Origin: Pelecanus crispus
Lineage: Eukaryota; Chordata; Aves; Pelecaniformes; Pelecanidae
Length of the DNA: 64,000 bases
Reading direction: 5' to 3'
Assembly (NCBI RefSeq): GCF_030463565.1
Contig: NC_134653.1
Coordinates: 32,673,150-32,737,149 of the forward strand
In this document: one piece after another, positions 62,470 to 64,000 of the stretch
Layout of the letters: each line of letters starts with the position of its first letter
Position numbering within the stretch: the first letter of the stretch is position 1
The notes under the pieces: model-generated
The model's input: the letters and a program-made list of their open reading frames with translations, nothing else
Database searches by the model: none
Told to the model about the DNA's origin: nothing
Position numbers and translations under genes: made by a program

Positions 62470-64000
62470 AGACAGAGAAGAGCCTTCCCATTTCTTTAAT
62501 CTGTGTAACTCACAATGATACTGTACACAAAGCACACCCAGGCGTTGGAACGATGCACTAACAGCAAGGAGGAGAAGGAAGTTGCACAGAAGGTTTGTCA
62601 CACACAAGCGAGTCATCGGCACGGTACTGTACACACAGGGGCGTACCCAGCGCGGCTGCCGGCGCCCTCGGGCATGCCCTCCAGTGGGTCCCCACACACA
62701 CATCTGTTACCCCTAAAGCGATTTTTTATAAATAAAATATAACTAACATCGTTGGAATATAAAATTGACAGTCGAGGGTATCAACAGGCAGAGGGTGCCA
62801 AGGACAGGGAAGGGACCATAAGGCTTCTAGAACTAATAGGAAATGCAGCAAACAGTGGCGATACCTGAAGAAGGGGCTGCTACAGCAAGCACGGTGGCTG
62901 CTGGGCGGAGCGGGAGTTTGTTAGTAACCCTTTGGCTAGTTACTGCTCTCGGCTCGCGGATCGGACACTGTAAACGTTTTTGGTACTAGAATTTCGCCTC
63001 GTCTGACTGAGCAGATCTAGCAAACCCAGGAAACGACTCGGAGGGAACACACGGGCTCCTCTATTTTTAAAAGACTTGAAAGGGACAGCGTCAGGTAGAA
63101 AGTCTGGCCCAATAGTGCAGTAATACAAAAAGCTGCTTTTTTATAAAAAATCTGAGCTCCACAGCAGACTTTAATTCCCATGGAAACGATTAAAAAATAA
63201 AAAAAAAAAAGACTGAGGCAGCCTGCGCAGCACGAGCTGTATTGTGCTAGTGTGCGAGAACAGGACGTGGGCTGCAGCAGAAGCAGCACGACTATCGTCG
63301 GTCGCGCCGATGGCTGCCCCGACAATGGCGGGCGCTAGGGAGTACAAGAAACTTGATATTCTTTCATTTTGAAGCGAACAAGTTATTCGTAACAAAGATA
63401 AATTAGGTTTTTAACCTGACAGTGCCCCTTTAGTAAGGATGGAATATACATTCATCTTTCCCTCACTGCATCCAAACGGATCCTCTTCCATACATGTGGA
63501 AAGGCATCGGGTCACATGCATTGCTCTCCAAAACAGCTCGGAACAAACAGGTTATAAACACAGAGTTAAACTATTGCTATTGTTCTTTGAGTGAGTAGCA
63601 CGTTGATCTTTGCTTCAGATAGATGAGTGCCAGATGGGGGCGGCTGAGGATAGGCTGATGTAGACTATGACGGACTGAATCGGTGGAGAAAAACTTATTG
63701 GCGTATTTCCTGGTAACTACACCCACCTCATCTGGTATTATTGCAGCAATAAAAGGTCCTGCTCTACAATTGCTTCTCTACAATTGCTTCTCCGTGTTGG
63801 ATCCGTACAATGGCAACAGATGGGGGGGCCGGGGAAAGGACCCGGACAAGTTTCAAGAAGCTCAACAAAGGATGAGGACGGAGGTGCTATGATTGTCAGT
63901 CTAACTGGTTAGTAGCCGTTTAAAACGTGAAGTGACGGAGAGGTGAGTATAATATTGCACTTCTGCATTCATTGACAGTTACATTAAACTTGGTCCATAA
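62470..64000 (-). other. PITPNM2: Non-coding, possible PITPNM2 3' UTR
   Basis: No coding exon was recognised in the last 1.5 kb. In mammals the next gene after ARL6IP4 is PITPNM2, transcribed toward it. A minus-strand attaaa at 62500-62495 could be its poly(A) signal, and AT-rich unstructured sequence upstream fits a long 3' UTR. This rests on synteny, not on a sequence match. A small tandem duplication, ctctacaattgctt twice, lies at 63773-63800. Confidence 0.3.

Overview
The window looks like a gene-dense, GC-variable stretch of a bird genome, from a microchromosome-like region. The evidence is three 5'-truncated CR1 LINE 3' ends, AAAC-rich A-tracts, compact introns, CpG-island promoters, and a gene order matching human 12q24.31 (VPS37B - ABCB9 - OGFOD2 - ARL6IP4, with PITPNM2 next). 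I cannot name the species.

Layout from left to right. 1-5119 is flank plus the likely 3' UTR of VPS37B and holds three diverged copies of one segment. VPS37B (minus strand, 4 coding exons, 286 aa, ESCRT-I subunit) runs from 16640 to 5120 with a 9 kb first intron. 16.6-17.1 kb is its CpG-island promoter, followed by a composite CR1 end. 17.6-23.3 kb is gene-poor. ABCB9/TAPL (minus strand, 11 coding exons, 796 aa, lysosomal peptide ABC transporter) runs from 37441 to 24782, with a non-coding leader exon and CpG-island promoter near 39.1-39.35 kb. 40515-47041 (minus) is an intact 8-exon, about 424 aa gene coding for an integrase-derived protein of the GIN family. By homology and position I call it GIN2-like; human has no such gene here. 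It shares a 583 bp divergent CpG promoter with OGFOD2 (plus strand, 7 exons, 349 aa, Fe(II)/2-oxoglutarate dioxygenase, 47625-54748). ARL6IP4 (plus strand, non-coding exon plus 5 coding exons, 256 aa, SR-like nuclear protein) follows, with a 31 bp minisatellite in intron 1. The last 1.5 kb is non-coding and may be the 3' UTR of PITPNM2 on the minus strand.

All exon junctions given were read by hand: GT/AG boundaries were located, phases kept, and total lengths compared with remembered human proteins. These are housekeeping or organelle genes that share synteny rather than a pathway: ESCRT sorting, lysosomal peptide import, protein hydroxylation and splicing-speckle function. The most unusual item is the domesticated integrase gene, which has full exon structure and open frame and sits head-to-head with OGFOD2.
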